Part shown: in pieces, positions 1 through 9,413 of the stretch
Position numbering within the stretch: position 1 is the stretch's first letter
Layout: each line of letters opens with the position of its first letter
Assembly: GCF_018736105.1 (NCBI RefSeq)
Contig: NZ_CP076135.1
Coordinates: 4,214,001 to 4,278,000 of the forward strand
DNA: 64,000 nucleotides
Reading direction: 5' to 3'
Source of the DNA: Bradyrhizobium sediminis
GTDB lineage: Bacteria > Pseudomonadota > Alphaproteobacteria > Rhizobiales > Xanthobacteraceae
Notes under the pieces: generated by a model
Database searches by the model: none
Seen by the model: the letters and a program-made list of their open reading frames with translations, nothing else
Told to the model about the DNA's origin: nothing
Made by a program: the position numbers and the translations under genes

Positions 1-69
1 AGCAGGGAAAACGCCGGCTACCGCCAGAACGAGACTTGCCACCAATACGGCGATCGTATGTGTGCACAT
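1..69 (-). CDS. N-terminus of an exported protein (cut by window edge)
   Basis: An ATG at 69 on the minus strand opens a frame that runs off the left edge. It gives 23 residues beginning MCTHTIAVLVASLVLAVAG, a typical hydrophobic signal-peptide core. An AAGGGGGG Shine-Dalgarno-like stretch lies a few bases upstream of the start. Only the leader is visible, so the mature protein cannot be named. It is divergent from the large FecR/VCBS gene that starts at 486. Confidence 0.5.
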   Translation of the reverse strand, partial: MCTHTIAVLVASLVLAVAGVFPA

Positions 70-485
70 GATCCCCCCTTCTGAGAAGATCGCGTTCCGA
101 GAAGATTGTGTCAGCATGGCTGCCCGTTTGGCTCTTCAAACCGCGGACTAGCCACAATATATATGATCACATAATTGCAGATGAATGGCTATGGCAAACT
201 GACGACCTCCAGTTACGGACAAGAACGCAGCACAAATTGGGTACCTCAAAATCGCAAGTTGACTACACCATCCTTATTCGTGAGGCTGGCGCGCCACATT
301 CGCATATTCAAGAGTTCGCCGATTTTGACAGGAAAATACCGCGCCTCGCGACGGGACGATGGCACGTCCTGCACGACCTCGACGTCACGCTGAATGCGTC
401 GCCGTCCTGGCGCGGGCAAAGCTAGGCCAGGAAAACTGTGGCTCCACGCTAGACCTGAGTTACTCAGCAAGCGAGGTCGAAGCCA
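70..485. other. Divergent intergenic region, no gene supported
   Basis: 416 bases separate the minus-strand leader (start 69) from the plus-strand gene at 486. Short frames exist but none looks like protein. There is a direct repeat GAGAAGAT at about 83-106 and an AT-rich stretch at about 154-178 (CACAATATATATGATCACAT) that could carry promoter elements. I see no clear -35/-10 pair. Confidence 0.4.
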
Positions 486-3400
486 ATGTTCGTTGCGTCC
501 CGCCTCAAATCCAGAGCCGAAGGTGAGGCCCTTGTGGCCCTCCTTCCCCAAGTCATCGGCAATATCCAGACGGCGGTCGGCTGCGGCACCCTCAGGCGTG
601 CGGGCGGCATTGCCGTTCAGGTCATGGCTGGCGATCCTGTTTGCCAGGGTGACGTGATCGAGACTGCGGCCGGCGGGCGGATCGGAATTCGCTTCGTCGA
701 CGGCACCGTGTTCAACCTGTCGAGCAGCACTCGCGTGGTGCTGAACGAATTCATTTGCGACTCCACCGGCACCTCGCATTCGGCACTGTTCGGGGTGACC
801 AGAGGAGCCTTTGCCTTCATTGCCGGCCAGTTGGCAAAGACCGGTTGCCTCAAGGTCGACACCCCTTTTGGAAGCATTAGGGGCCGCGCCCATACCGGTG
901 GGATCGGCATGCTGTCGCTCACGGCGCTGATCTTCTCAGCGATGAAGGAAGCCCGGGCCGCGGACCCGAACGTCACATTCCTGGATGACGACATCATAAC
1001 ATACAAGGATCTGGAGCACGGCACATTCGAGCTCGTAACCAAGGAGGCAATCCCGCGACACTTCTTCGTTGAGGATCCTGGAGCAACAATCGTCCTGCGC
1101 CCGCAGGGTTCCACAATCGGCGTGAACCAAGTCACAAACACCGCCACGCGAATGGCGGAATTGCAGGCAGCCCAGCAGGAAGCGCTCGCCACCTTCGCGA
1201 AAGGACCGGGGTCAACCGGGTCGAGCACACCCCCCTTCGTCAATCCGCTGCCGCTACAGCCAATCAATTTCATTCAGACGGACGGCTCCTCGCCGGCGCA
1301 AAATTCGCTCCCGCCGCTCCCTTGGATCTTCGCCTCGGTCCCTGAGATCATTTTCGGGCGTCTGCCGCCCCCGCCGCCGACACTGAATGCGGTGACGGGG
1401 CCCATCGAAATCGACACCGCGGCGTTTGACGTCTTCGCTGCGACGAGCGGCACTTTCGTGGCCAGCAGTCCCAACAGCGACACACTGATTTACGGCGTCA
1501 GCGGGGGGACCGCCGGCAGCACGGTGCTGGGTGGGGTGACATATGATGTATCGAATACCGGTCCCTACGGAACGCTTTACGTCAACAGTTCTACCGGCGC
1601 CTATATTTTCGTTCCGGACAGCGGCGCCATCAATGCGCTGGCGGCGCCCACGACCACGAGCTTCATTGTCACGGTGTCGGACGGCACGCTCTCGGCCGAT
1701 CAGACCTTCACGATCGCCATCAACGGCACCAATGACGCGGCCATCATCTCCGGCACCGCGACTGGCTCGGCGATCGAGGCCGGCGGTGCCGCCAATGCCA
1801 CGTCCGGCACGCCGACCGCAACCGGCACGCTCACCGACTTCGACGTCGACAATGCGCCCGACACCTTTACGGCGGTTAGCTCGCCCGCCGCGAGCGCCGG
1901 CGGCTACGGCACCTTCACGATGACGGCGGCTGGCGTGTGGACCTACACGCTCAACGAAGCCAACAGCGCGGTGCAGGCGCTCAATGCCGGCGACACGCTG
2001 ACCGACTCCTTTACGGTGACCACCGTAGACGGCACCGCCCAAGTGGTGCTGATCACCATCAAGGGCAGCAACGATGCGGCCATCATTTCCGGCACCACGG
2101 CCGGCTCGGTGATCGAGGCCGGCGATGCCACATGCGGCACGACGACCGCGACTGGCACCCTCACTGACACCGACGTCGACAATACAGCCAACACCTTCGC
2201 GGCGGTCACATCGCCGAGAGCAAGCGCGGACGGCTACGGCACCTTCACGATGACGCCCGCTGGCGTCTGGACCTACACGCTCGATGACGCCAACTGCGCG
2301 GTGCAGGCGCTCAATATCGGCGACACGCTGACCGACTCCTTTACGGTGACCACCGTAGATGGCACCGCCCAAGTAGTGGCGATCACCATCAACGGCAGCA
2401 ACGACGCGGCCATCATTTCCGGCACCACGACCGGCTCGGTGATCGAGGCCGGCGGCGCTACGTGCGGCAGCCCGACCGCGACCGGCACCCTCACTGACAC
2501 CGACGTCGACAATACGCCCAATACCTTCACGGCGGTTACGTCGCCGAGGACGAGCGCCGGCGGCTACGGCACCTTCACGATGACGACAGCCGGCCTTTGG
2601 ATCTACACGCTTGACGATGCCAACAGCGCGGTGCAGGCACTCGATGTCTGCGACACGCTGACCGACACCTTCACCGTCACGACCGTGGACGGCACCGCCC
2701 AGGTGGTAACGATCACCATCAATGGTAGCAGCGACGCTGACCCCAATGATTTCGACTCGTTGGCCACCGGGAAGGAGGTAATATCCGATCCGCCCTACGT
2801 CTATGGAACTCGCGGGGGTGAAACCATCGCGGGAGGCGGTAACGACGGCCAAATAATCTATGCGGGCGCCGGTCATGACACCATCAACGGCACCGGCAAA
2901 AGCGACCTTCTTTACGGAGGGTCCGGCAACGATACGATGAAGGGCAATGACGGGGATGACACGATCTATGGGGGATCGGGAAGCGATACAATCAACGGCA
3001 ATAACGGGTGCGATATCATCGTCGGTGGATATGGGGCGGACAATCTCACGGGCAGCAATGGAGACGACCGTTTCGTTTATTTGTCCGTAGCGGATTCCAA
3101 TGCGGCCCGGTTCGACACCATTTCCGATTTCAAATCAGGATCCGACAGGATCGACCTAACGGCGCTCGGTGGACTTGCCTTCGCTGTCTTGGCATTGACC
3201 TCGACGAGCACTTCCGTACCAGCCCACACCATCGCCTGGCTCTATGACAGTATGAGCAATCAAACCATCGTGTACGTCAATCCGACGGATCAAACGCTGA
3301 GCATCGGCAACTCCGCTCTGCTGGAAATCCATTTGCAGGGGATCGTTTCCGTTGAATTGTCGGATTTTGTCTTCGTGGCGCCGATGGCGTCGGCCGAGAT

Positions 3401-4499
3401 AACAGGCGATCCGATCAATCTTGAACTGGCCGTGACGGCAGAAAACGACGGGGCTGTCGTCGCGATGACCAGCGCCGACATCCCGTCCGACTGGACCGTC
3501 AATGACGGCGCGCTCCTTGCCGACCAGAGCTGGTCGTTGCAAACAACCGACGTGAGCTACGGCTTCGATGCCGATCAAGACCCGGTTGGTTTGATCGGCC
3601 ACGCCCGATTTACCGGCTTCGCCGAAGCCCGGGTGCACGCGGCCGAAGATGCCAGCGGTAACGCCACCATCACTCCGGCAAATGGACGATCAATCGTACT
3701 GGAGCACGTTCACGTTACAGCGACGACGGAGAATGACTTTGCGTTCGATCACGCGCCGTTGTTCGACATCGCCGGCCCGACGACGATCGCCGACGCAGCC
3801 GAGTTGCACCGCAACGCGCATGGCATGGCGTCGGATGGCAATGGCTGGATCGCGCAATTGCACCACACCTGGAATAGCCATTCCGGCACGCACTCCGTCG
3901 TCACGTCGAACAACGAAGGCCATACGAATTTCCAAGTCGACCATTTGAGCGACGACGGATTGATCCCGACAAATGGCCATGCGATTCATGCTACCAACAC
4001 TCATGTCCATACGATCGATACCGGCTCAGATGTCCTGCATAGCCCGGCAGGCCTGGGAGCGTCGGGGAATCACGGGCTAACGCTTGCGAGTTCGATCGCG
4101 AATTCGGCGGTCGCGTGGGCCGGCGACCGCAATGACGATGCAAGCGGACACGGCGCAGCCGTCACGCATGGCAGCGGCGCGCCTGATTTCGGGGCACCCT
4201 CAACCGCCGATGTGGTGATCGGCGCGAGGGCTGCCGGCACGCTCGGTCTCGGGGACTCATTCCACTTCAATGACGGGATTTCCGGTTTGGACGGTTCAGC
4301 CCCCGTCGATCTTGCCGAGGTGGATCTTGCCGCAGCGTCGATCAACCATCGCGAGGACGCTGCAGAAACCGGCGGACACCATGCGGCTTCAGACGGAGCG
4401 CAAGCGATTGAGGCGCACTCAGCTGACCATTTCAATCTTTTTCCAGGACGGGCGGCGAGCGATGGCGCTACTCATGCGATGCACGATCTGATGGTGTGA
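486..4499 (+). CDS. Large FecR-VCBS-RTX repeat protein, probable type I secreted adhesin
   Basis: 1337 residues. Residues about 30-130 resemble a FecR-like domain (QVMAGDPVCQGDVIETAAGG, then GVTRGAFAFIAGQ), which often begins such adhesins. A proline-rich stretch follows, then a cadherin-like region. Three VCBS repeats span about 416-748, each opening NDAAIISGT. Glycine/aspartate RTX nonapeptides (GGSGNDTM, GDDTIYGGSGSD) run at about 775-860 and probably bind Ca2+. A serralysin-type segment (FDTISDFKSGSDRIDL) comes next. The last 430 residues are His-rich and unassigned. There is no classical signal peptide, which fits a C-terminal type I signal. The start is supported by GAGG about 10 bases upstream. 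No secretion ABC transporter genes lie in the window. The ligand or surface role is unknown. The VCBS repeats carry unusual cysteines. Confidence 0.85.
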   Translation: MFVASRLKSRAEGEALVALLPQVIGNIQTAVGCGTLRRAGGIAVQVMAGDPVCQGDVIETAAGGRIGIRFVDGTVFNLSSSTRVVLNEFICDSTGTSHSALFGVTRGAFAFIAGQLAKTGCLKVDTPFGSIRGRAHTGGIGMLSLTALIFSAMKEARAADPNVTFLDDDIITYKDLEHGTFELVTKEAIPRHFFVEDPGATIVLRPQGSTIGVNQVTNTATRMAELQAAQQEALATFAKGPGSTGSSTPPFVNPLPLQPINFIQTDGSSPAQNSLPPLPWIFASVPEIIFGRLPPPPPTLNAVTGPIEIDTAAFDVFAATSGTFVASSPNSDTLIYGVSGGTAGSTVLGGVTYDVSNTGPYGTLYVNSSTGAYIFVPDSGAINALAAPTTTSFIVTVSDGTLSADQTFTIAINGTNDAAIISGTATGSAIEAGGAANATSGTPTATGTLTDFDVDNAPDTFTAVSSPAASAGGYGTFTMTAAGVWTYTLNEANSAVQALNAGDTLTDSFTVTTVDGTAQVVLITIKGSNDAAIISGTTAGSVIEAGDATCGTTTATGTLTDTDVDNTANTFAAVTSPRASADGYGTFTMTPAGVWTYTLDDANCAVQALNIGDTLTDSFTVTTVDGTAQVVAITINGSNDAAIISGTTTGSVIEAGGATCGSPTATGTLTDTDVDNTPNTFTAVTSPRTSAGGYGTFTMTTAGLWIYTLDDANSAVQALDVCDTLTDTFTVTTVDGTAQVVTITINGSSDADPNDFDSLATGKEVISDPPYVYGTRGGETIAGGGNDGQIIYAGAGHDTINGTGKSDLLYGGSGNDTMKGNDGDDTIYGGSGSDTINGNNGCDIIVGGYGADNLTGSNGDDRFVYLSVADSNAARFDTISDFKSGSDRIDLTALGGLAFAVLALTSTSTSVPAHTIAWLYDSMSNQTIVYVNPTDQTLSIGNSALLEIHLQGIVSVELSDFVFVAPMASAEITGDPINLELAVTAENDGAVVAMTSADIPSDWTVNDGALLADQSWSLQTTDVSYGFDADQDPVGLIGHARFTGFAEARVHAAEDASGNATITPANGRSIVLEHVHVTATTENDFAFDHAPLFDIAGPTTIADAAELHRNAHGMASDGNGWIAQLHHTWNSHSGTHSVVTSNNEGHTNFQVDHLSDDGLIPTNGHAIHATNTHVHTIDTGSDVLHSPAGLGASGNHGLTLASSIANSAVAWAGDRNDDASGHGAAVTHGSGAPDFGAPSTADVVIGARAAGTLGLGDSFHFNDGISGLDGSAPVDLAEVDLAAASINHREDAAETGGHHAASDGAQAIEAHSADHFNLFPGRAASDGATHAMHDLMV
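1731..2729 (+). repeat. Three tandem VCBS-domain repeats (339, 330 and 330 bp)
   Basis: Units start at 1731, 2070 and 2400. Each encodes N-D-A-A-I-I-S-G-T at its start, then a TATGTLTD-type strand, GGYGTFTMT and a DSFTVTTVDGTAQVV end. The three copies are highly similar at DNA level, which suggests expansion by duplication. Copies 2 and 3 encode Cys at places where copy 1 has other residues (ATCGT/ATCGS, NCAV, VCDTL). Confidence 0.85.
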
Positions 4500-4581
4500 C
4501 GGAATTGCCCTGCGACTCATCTGCGGTTGGCCCGAAATCCCGCGCGTGACCATGTTTTCCCCTGCCCAAGTGACCCGCCAA

Positions 4582-6936
4582 TCACCGGCAAAGCGCACGT
4601 GCCGCAGCGATTGCACCCTGCCCCAGCGAGATGCCGCCGTCGTTGGCGGGCAGAAGCCTGGGGCTCAGCACCCTCAGGCCACCCGCCTCGAGATTGGACG
4701 TTACAGCTTCGAGCAACAGACGGTTCTGGAAGACGCCTCCGCCCAGGACGACGGTGTCGGTGCCGCGATCGCCTGCAAGGCGCGCCGCCAGGGATGAGAG
4801 GGTCAGCGCGAGTCCCGCATGAAACCGCGCGGCGATGCGCGACGTCTCGACGCCCCGCGCCAGGTCGGCGAGCAGGTTGCGCCACATCGCCGTCCACGAA
4901 ATCAGCTCGATTCGGCCATTGGCAATCTGGCCTACATATTCGCCGCCGGGTTCACGTTCTGCCGTCGCCGCCAGCGCCTCCAGCCCGATCGCTGCCTGAC
5001 CTTCATAGGAGCAGGTCTCGGGCGCGATTCCGAGCACGGCCGCGACCGCGTCGAACAGCCGTCCTGCCGAGGAGGCCGGCGGCGCGTTTAGACCGCTGTC
5101 CATCATGGCCTGCAAAGTTGCAACCGGTCTTGCCGAGAGCTGCCGCGTGATGGCGAGATCGGAATATCGACTGCAAACATCATCCCAGCCGATGAATTGC
5201 GAGAGGTGCGCAAAAGCATTGCGCCAGGGCTCGCGCATGGCGCGCGCGCCGCCGAGCAGCGGCACCGGCATGAAGCTCGCCAGGCGCTGGGCCGAGACGT
5301 AGTCGGAAAGCATGATCTCGCCACCCCACAGCGTCCCGTCCTCGCCGAGCCCAAGGCCATCGAGGATGATCGCCAGCGCGGGCGGCGCATCGAGCGCGAC
5401 GCGATGCTCGGCGAGACAACTCGCGACGTGGGCGTGATGGTGGGGAATGCGGACCGGCAAATCTCCGTCCTGCCGCGCACATGCCTCGCCCCATTGCGTC
5501 GAGAGATAATCCGGGTGGGCATCCACCGCGACGAGCGCCGGCGAAAAGCAATGTAATTCGCGGTAATGCGCCAGCACCCTGCGATAATCGGCATGCGTGG
5601 CCGCGTCCTCAAGGTCGCCGATATGCTGGGAGACGATCGCGCGGCCCTCGCGAACGAGGCAGATCGTCGATTTGAGTTCCGCACCCATCGCCATCACCGG
5701 CGGCGCATCGGCGAACCCGCTTCCGAGCTGAATGGGTTCGGGCGCATAGCCACGGGCGCGACGCAGCAATCGGGGTGCAGAGGACATTGACCGCACGACG
5801 GAATCGTCAAGACGGCTGACGATATCGCGGTCATTCAGGAGCCAGAGATCGGCGATGCCGGCGAGGCTCGCGAGTGCCTCGTCGTTGGCGATCACCTGCG
5901 GCTCGTCGCTGCGATTGCCGGAGGTGAGCACGATCGGCGCGCAGAGATCCGACATCAGCAAGTGATGCAACGGCGTGTAGGCGAGCATGAATCCGAGACT
6001 CGACTGGCCGGGCGCGATCGAGGGAGCGAGGTTGCCCGCACCATCGTGCGCATCGAGGATGAAAATCGGCGCAGCGGCACTCGCCAGCACGGCATGGTCG
6101 TGTTCCGCGATGCGGACATATTGCGAGACCATGTCGATGTCGCGCGCCATCAATGCGAAGGGCTTGGCATAGCGGCGCTTGCGGGCCCTCAGTCTTGCCA
6201 CAGCATCCTCATTGGTGGCATCGCAGGCCAGGTGAAAACCGCCGATGCCCTTGACGGCGACGATGCGCCCGTCGCGAATGGCGGTAGCCGTCGTCCGGAT
6301 GGCGTCGCCGGCCGATGGCAGTTCGTTGCCTTGCGCATCGGCAAGCCAGACGCGCGGACCGCAATCGGGACAGGCATTCGGCTGGGCGTGGAAGCGCCGG
6401 TCGGCCGGATTTTCGTACTCGGCCAGACAGGCGGAACACATGGCAAAGGCGGCCATCGACGTGGTGGCGCGATCGTAGGGAATTGCGCGGATGATCGAAA
6501 GCCGCGGACCGCAGTGCGTGCAGTTGGTGAAGGGATAGCGATAGCGCCGGCTGGCGGGATCGAATACTTCCGCAAGGCAATCGGGACAGGTTGCCGCATC
6601 GGGAACGACGCCGGTGCGGACCGGGCCTGTATTGCTCCCGACAATACGGAAATCGTTGCCTTCCGGGCCGCCCGGCAACGGCTGGCGCACGATATCGTCG
6701 ATGCGCGCCAGCCGCGGCACGTCCCGGCGCAACGAGCGCGAGAAGCCGTCGAGCGCATCCGGCGGGCCCCACGCACGGATCAATACGCCCTCGCCGTCGT
6801 TCAGCACCTCGCCACGAAGCCCAAACGACGTCGCCAGCCGCCAGACCGCAGGGCGGAATCCGACACCCTGCACCAGACCGCGCACGCGGTAGCAGGCACC
6901 CGCTTGCGTCGTCGACACTGGTCGGGTTCGCGCCAT
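4582..6936 (-). CDS. hypF: Carbamoyltransferase HypF
   Basis: 784 residues, the usual HypF length. HypF uses carbamoyl phosphate and ATP to transfer a carbamoyl group to the C-terminal cysteine of HypE, the source of the cyanide ligands of the [NiFe] site. An acylphosphatase domain is visible at the N-terminus (RVRGLVQGVGFRPAVWRLA). Two zinc-finger pairs follow (CPDC...CTHC and CSAC...CPDC), then a YrdC-like domain, then a Kae1-like domain with HHHAHVASC. The ATG directly follows the hupV stop codon with no gap, so it is the last gene of the hydrogenase cluster. It sits apart from hypABCDE, as in some other H2 oxidisers. It converges on the adhesin gene with 82 bp between. Confidence 0.97.
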   Translation of the reverse strand: MARTRPVSTTQAGACYRVRGLVQGVGFRPAVWRLATSFGLRGEVLNDGEGVLIRAWGPPDALDGFSRSLRRDVPRLARIDDIVRQPLPGGPEGNDFRIVGSNTGPVRTGVVPDAATCPDCLAEVFDPASRRYRYPFTNCTHCGPRLSIIRAIPYDRATTSMAAFAMCSACLAEYENPADRRFHAQPNACPDCGPRVWLADAQGNELPSAGDAIRTTATAIRDGRIVAVKGIGGFHLACDATNEDAVARLRARKRRYAKPFALMARDIDMVSQYVRIAEHDHAVLASAAAPIFILDAHDGAGNLAPSIAPGQSSLGFMLAYTPLHHLLMSDLCAPIVLTSGNRSDEPQVIANDEALASLAGIADLWLLNDRDIVSRLDDSVVRSMSSAPRLLRRARGYAPEPIQLGSGFADAPPVMAMGAELKSTICLVREGRAIVSQHIGDLEDAATHADYRRVLAHYRELHCFSPALVAVDAHPDYLSTQWGEACARQDGDLPVRIPHHHAHVASCLAEHRVALDAPPALAIILDGLGLGEDGTLWGGEIMLSDYVSAQRLASFMPVPLLGGARAMREPWRNAFAHLSQFIGWDDVCSRYSDLAITRQLSARPVATLQAMMDSGLNAPPASSAGRLFDAVAAVLGIAPETCSYEGQAAIGLEALAATAEREPGGEYVGQIANGRIELISWTAMWRNLLADLARGVETSRIAARFHAGLALTLSSLAARLAGDRGTDTVVLGGGVFQNRLLLEAVTSNLEAGGLRVLSPRLLPANDGGISLGQGAIAAARALCR

Positions 6937-8388
6937 TCAATGCACCGTGCAGACCATGCATGGGTCGAACGAGCGCACGATATGCTGCACGGCGACCGGT
7001 TCGATCTCGCCCTCGCGTACCGGAGCGTCGACCAGAGCCTGTTCGCAGACGCCGGGAACTCCGTTTTCGTCGCGGGGCGAAAAATTCCAGGTCGTCGGCG
7101 CGACGATCTGGTAATTGGCGATGCGCCCGTCGCGCACTTCCATCCAGTGGCCGAGCGCGCCCCGCGCCGCCTCGACAAGCCCTTCGCATTCGCCGTCGGT
7201 CGGCATCGCGGCGTGGGCGCAGAATGGCTCGCGTGGACGGATCGCGCGCACCCACGCCTCCATCAGCGGCAAGATGCGGGCGATCTCCAGCATGCGGGCG
7301 ATGATGCGGGTGCGGGCATTGCCGCCGCCTCTGGCTACGAGATCGACGATCAGCGGATGGCCATCGACGATCTGGCGGGCCAGGGCACCGACCTCGACCA
7401 CGGAACCGGCCAATCGCGGCGCCTTGCACCAGGTGTAGCCGCCCGGCGCATCGGGCTCCGGCAAGGTGAGACCATGGGAGGGATGAGCAGGAGCTGCAGG
7501 CCGCGCCAGCCAGGACGAGGCATGATCCTCCGCAATCTCGGCGGAGCGAAACGCACGGGGACGCCCCGCCTCGACGATGCCACGTCTGAAAGCGTGTCCG
7601 CCGTTCATGCCATAGGCGCCGTAGCTCAGATAGCGCCCGGTGCCGCGTCCAAGCTTGTCGAGCCCCATCGCCTTCGACACGACCAGGAAATGGCGGAGGT
7701 CGCCCCGCTCGGGCGGAGCCGCGTCCATCCACGCATCGAGAGCTGCTTCACTGTCAAGCGCAGTCACCCGCTCCAGCGTATCGGCGAATAGCGAGGTTTC
7801 GAGAAACCTGCGCAGGGACGCAACGGTAGCCAAAAGGCGCACCTGCTCGCTGCCCCCGACGGCCCGCGTCGTTCCACCAGGCTGAAGCCCCAGCGTATGC
7901 GGCCAGCGTCCGGCAAGTATCCCCATCAAATGCAGGAACTCGGCACGTGCCGGAAGAACCTCGCGCGCCGCCGTGCCGCTGACCGCCTTGAACCTGGCCT
8001 CGGCAGTGCCGAACCATGGCTCGGCCCGATACACCGCCCGCGCGAAATCCGGCATGAAGAACAAGTAGAAATGCGTCAGGTGATCGGCGGTATTTTCGGC
8101 CGCCGTCACCAGGTTCTGGACCAGTGCGCCGTTGTCCGGCACCGCGACGCCCTGCAACGCAGCGAGCGCGGTGGCCGCCGCCATCGACTGCGATACCGAG
8201 CAGATACCGCAAATTCGCGGCGTATAGACCAGGGCATCGCTCGGGCTCTTGCCGACCAGGATCTGTTCGAACCCGCGAAACAGCGGAGAGTTGATGAAGG
8301 CCGCGCGCACCGCTCCCCCATCGATATCGAGTTTGATCTCGAGATCGCCCTCAACCCTGTTGAACGGCCCCACGACCCGGCGCGTCAT
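6937..8388 (-). CDS. hupV: H2-sensor hydrogenase large subunit HupV (HoxC)
   Basis: 483 residues, starting MTRRVVGPFNRVEGDLEI. It is the large subunit of a cytoplasmic regulatory [NiFe] hydrogenase. The N-terminal nickel motif reads RICGICSVSQ, with Gln where catalytic uptake enzymes have His, as is typical of sensors. The protein ends exactly at DPCMVCTVH with no C-terminal tail, so no HupD-type processing is expected, another sensor hallmark. The start is set by a 4-bp ATGA overlap with the stop of hupU. A longer in-frame extension upstream lies over hupU and is not real. With hupU, hupT and hoxA it forms the H2-responsive regulatory circuit. Confidence 0.95.
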   Translation of the reverse strand: MTRRVVGPFNRVEGDLEIKLDIDGGAVRAAFINSPLFRGFEQILVGKSPSDALVYTPRICGICSVSQSMAAATALAALQGVAVPDNGALVQNLVTAAENTADHLTHFYLFFMPDFARAVYRAEPWFGTAEARFKAVSGTAAREVLPARAEFLHLMGILAGRWPHTLGLQPGGTTRAVGGSEQVRLLATVASLRRFLETSLFADTLERVTALDSEAALDAWMDAAPPERGDLRHFLVVSKAMGLDKLGRGTGRYLSYGAYGMNGGHAFRRGIVEAGRPRAFRSAEIAEDHASSWLARPAAPAHPSHGLTLPEPDAPGGYTWCKAPRLAGSVVEVGALARQIVDGHPLIVDLVARGGGNARTRIIARMLEIARILPLMEAWVRAIRPREPFCAHAAMPTDGECEGLVEAARGALGHWMEVRDGRIANYQIVAPTTWNFSPRDENGVPGVCEQALVDAPVREGEIEPVAVQHIVRSFDPCMVCTVH

Positions 8389-9413
8389 TTCTGGGGTTTT
8401 CCCTGGCGCCCCACCGGCGGCACCACGATGTGATCGGCGACGGCATTCTTCCGAAGCCGTTCCGGCGTTGCGGCCTTGGAGAGGGAGGCCAGCGCCACGA
8501 ACCACGCTTTGGGCATGTCGGTCGGAAGACCGACCGGGATGCCGGCGCGCTTCGGCGTCAGCGTAAAGGGATGATCCAGTTCCTCGAATCCGGGCTCCGT
8601 GCAACTGATGCAGGGATAGCCGCCGCGCGTGCACGAGCCCTCTCCGTTCCAGAGCCGGATATTGCAGTCGGCGTGAACCTGGGTGCCCATGCAGCCGAGA
8701 TGCTCCATCATGCATCCCATCTCGCTCAAATTGCGCGCGCTCGCCTTGAACTCATAGAATTCGTTGCGGGTGCAGCCGTGATGGACGAGATGATCGGCAT
8801 AGAAACGCGGCCGGCCGATGCCGTCGAGGTCGGCTTCCGTCAATGTGCCGCCCGCCAGTTGCAGGAAGGTTTCGACGACCCACCCCGGATGAACGGGGCA
8901 ACCGGAAACATTGATCACCGGCAGTCCGGATCGGGCCCGGAAGCGCGGTCCAAGCAGCCCGCCGGGCTCGCGCCCGTCATAGACGAGCCCACAGGCGTCC
9001 GAAGGATTGTCGCCCGCCGCCGTGATACCGCCGAAGGCCGCGCAGGTTCCGACAGCGACGACGTGGTTCGCCAGCGGCGCGAGATCGGCGATCAGATCCT
9101 TCATCGGCCGCTCGCTACCCGAGAGCATGTGAAAGCGTCCGGTCCCGCGCGGGCCGCGGATTACCGAACCTTCGAGGCAGAGGATGTCGAGCGGCTCCTC
9201 ACCCGAAATCAGGCGCGCCAGGAGTTCGTGCAGTTCGAATCCGGTAGCCTCGCTGAGCGAGGGGTGCCACGCCAGATCGATGCCGGCGATATCCAGCGCG
9301 GTCAGCAGGTCGGGGGACTCCGCACCGATCAGCGAGAGTGTACAGCCGCCGCAGCCACCCGACTGCAACCACAAAAGGTTCAGGCGGCGAGGCTTACCGG
9401 GAAGGTTCTGCAT
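8385..9413 (-). CDS. hupU: H2-sensor hydrogenase small subunit HupU (HoxB)
   Basis: 342 residues from ATG 9413 (MQNLPGKPRRLNLLWLQSGG). It carries Fe-S clusters and partners HupV. The proximal cluster motif is standard CGGC (GGCGGCTLSLIGAESPD), unlike the CTCC of hupS here. It lacks a Tat leader, so the sensor stays in the cytoplasm. Cluster ligands are visible at GTCAAFGG, GCPVHP, HHGCTRNEFYEF and CISCTEPGFEE. The start lies within the 3' end of hupT (20-bp overlap), and the stop overlaps hupV by 4 bp. Confidence 0.95.
   Translation of the reverse strand: MQNLPGKPRRLNLLWLQSGGCGGCTLSLIGAESPDLLTALDIAGIDLAWHPSLSEATGFELHELLARLISGEEPLDILCLEGSVIRGPRGTGRFHMLSGSERPMKDLIADLAPLANHVVAVGTCAAFGGITAAGDNPSDACGLVYDGREPGGLLGPRFRARSGLPVINVSGCPVHPGWVVETFLQLAGGTLTEADLDGIGRPRFYADHLVHHGCTRNEFYEFKASARNLSEMGCMMEHLGCMGTQVHADCNIRLWNGEGSCTRGGYPCISCTEPGFEELDHPFTLTPKRAGIPVGLPTDMPKAWFVALASLSKAATPERLRKNAVADHIVVPPVGRQGKPQK

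Noticed and set aside
1254..2876. Long minus-strand frame (540 codons) opposite the adhesin gene
   Set aside because: It lies antisense to the VCBS repeats and is Arg/Gly-rich with no family features. It is a shadow of G+C-rich repeat coding sequence.
5962..7791. 609-codon plus-strand frame across hypF and hupV
   Set aside because: Arg/His-rich antisense shadow of two certain genes.
8329..8346. TTGAT-like sequence TTTGATCTCGAGATCGCC as a FixK box
   Set aside because: It lies inside the hupV coding region and the second half does not match ATCAA.
8389..8715. N-terminal extension of hupV to 592 residues
   Set aside because: The extra part overlaps hupU out of frame and lacks hydrogenase features. 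MTRRVVGPFNRVEG with an ATGA overlap is the right start.
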